64,000 bases of DNA from Paenibacillus dendrobii. GTDB taxonomy: Bacteria; Bacillota; Bacilli; Paenibacillales; Paenibacillaceae. Position 1 is the first letter of the stretch. Each line of letters opens with the position of its first letter. The notes beneath the pieces were generated by a model that was given only the letters and a program-made list of their open reading frames with translations, was not told where the DNA came from and did not search any database. The position numbers were made by a program, and so were the translations under genes. The stretch spans positions 1,922,001 to 1,986,000 of the forward strand of contig NZ_WUBI01000001.1 in assembly GCF_009807035.1 (NCBI RefSeq), read 5' to 3'. Below are positions 63,280 to 64,000 of the stretch, piece after piece.

Positions 63280-64000
63280 CTAGCCTTTGACACCGCCAAG
63301 CATCATGCCTTCGGTAAGCTTCTTCTGCAACAGTACGTAAATAATGACGGTAGGAATCAGGACGATGACTAGTCCAGCGAACAAAGAGCCCCAATCGGTC
63401 GCAAATTGCTGCACCTGCATCAGGTTGCTCAGACCGATGGGAATGGTCTTTTTCGCATCGCTGGTCACGAGCGTCATGGCGAGCACGTATTCATTCCAGA
63501 AATCGAAGAAACTGAACACGACCATGGTGATAATGCCTGGACGCACCATCGGCATGATAATCCGGAACAATGTCGAGAAGTAACCGCAGCCGTCAATCAT
63601 GGCCGCTTCTTCGAAATCGGGCGGAATCGACTTCATGAATCCGGTCAGCAGATATACGGAGAAAGACAAGGTTCCCGTCGCATACACGGCGCTCAGCCAA
63701 AAACGGTTATCCAGCATATGAAAATCGTTCATCAGAATGAACAACGGGACGATGATGTACACTGCTCCGATAAACAGTCCCGCCATATAGATGTTCGATA
63801 TCAGCTTTTGCCCGCGGAAACGCATCCGTCCCAGTACATATGCGGTGGGAACGGCCATCAGAATCAGCATAACCATGGATAAAATGACAACCATAACCGA
63901 ATTCAACATGTAATCGCCGATTTTGGCGGAAGTAAATGCCCTGACATAATTGTCCCAATGGAGCGATTGGGGCAGGCTCCATGGACTTTCCATGACTTCC
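63280..64000 (-). CDS. sugar ABC transporter permease (MalG-like), 5' end outside window
   Basis: Inner-membrane permease of a carbohydrate ABC importer. Five membrane segments are visible, and the EAA loop is present as FEEAAMIDGCGYFSTLFRII. It ends with KKLTEGMMLGGVKG, the C-terminus typical of MalG/LacG/AraQ-type subunits. The reading frame remains open to the window edge, so the true start lies beyond 64000. It probably belongs to a binding protein-permease-permease operon upstream, with the GH35 gene 128 bases downstream processing the imported sugar. Confidence 0.9.
   Translation of the reverse strand, partial: EVMESPWSLPQSLHWDNYVRAFTSAKIGDYMLNSVMVVILSMVMLILMAVPTAYVLGRMRFRGQKLISNIYMAGLFIGAVYIIVPLFILMNDFHMLDNRFWLSAVYATGTLSFSVYLLTGFMKSIPPDFEEAAMIDGCGYFSTLFRIIMPMVRPGIITMVVFSFFDFWNEYVLAMTLVTSDAKKTIPIGLSNLMQVQQFATDWGSLFAGLVIVLIPTVIIYVLLQKKLTEGMMLGGVKG

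Overview
The window looks like the chromosome of a spore-forming, low-to-medium GC Firmicute, most likely Paenibacillus or a close relative. The evidence is strong AGGAGG-type ribosome binding sites, SpoVAC and SpoVAD homologues, a PrsA-type foldase, a Bacillales-type CpsB/CapA/CapB polysaccharide kinase-phosphatase set, and glycoside hydrolases (GH31, GH35) of a kind common in Paenibacillus. The genus is inferred from content only. No rRNA, tRNA, CRISPR array, prophage or insertion sequence was recognised.

Left part (1-30082), mostly housekeeping and accessory metabolism. It starts with a GH31 alpha-xylosidase (cut by the window edge) divergent from an AraC-type regulator. Then come the RNA polymerase recycling motor HelD, adenine deaminase, and a D-Ala-D-Ala carboxypeptidase with a VanR/VanS-like two-component pair. 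An ArAE-type exporter, a small secreted protein, an AI-2E-family permease and a PAP2 phosphatase follow. Next is a spore cluster (DUF1657, 2Duf, SpoVAC, SpoVAD) and a membrane-anchored PrsA. After that: a second two-component system, succinate-semialdehyde dehydrogenase, an MFS permease, a lone rhamnulose-1-phosphate aldolase, a secreted coiled-coil protein, a three-gene DUF990-type ABC exporter and L-threonine dehydrogenase.

Centre (30201-56504), a roughly 26 kb polysaccharide (capsule/EPS) locus entirely on the minus strand. In transcription order it has a PHP tyrosine phosphatase, a Wzz/CapA co-polymerase, a CapB tyrosine kinase, a structured leader resembling the Bacillales EAR (epsC) RNA, GalU and a UDP-ManNAc dehydrogenase. 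These are followed by a heparinase II/III-like protein, a fused two-domain oxidoreductase, a CapK-like adenylating enzyme, a glycosyltransferase, a flippase, two BioF2/FemAB-type acyltransferases and a NodB-like protein. Two more glycosyltransferases come next, then two units that each pair a Wzy-like polymerase with a phage-tailspike-like beta-helix protein. Many genes overlap by 1-14 bases, so most of the locus is probably one operon. No initiating sugar-phosphate transferase is present. A small XRE regulator is divergent from the operon, and matching GATACA-type sites overlap both promoters, which suggests it controls the locus and itself.

Right part (57113-64000). A YdjM-family membrane protein has a near-consensus LexA/DinR (SOS) box at its promoter. 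It is followed by a secreted repeat protein, a 58-residue membrane protein, a cation diffusion facilitator, a lipoprotein, a GH35 beta-galactosidase and the end of a sugar ABC permease. The most interesting observations are the putative SOS box, the EAR-like leader with the shared XRE operator, the two polymerase/beta-helix units, the incomplete 2Duf-spoVA cluster, and two promoter-terminator units that could make short RNAs.
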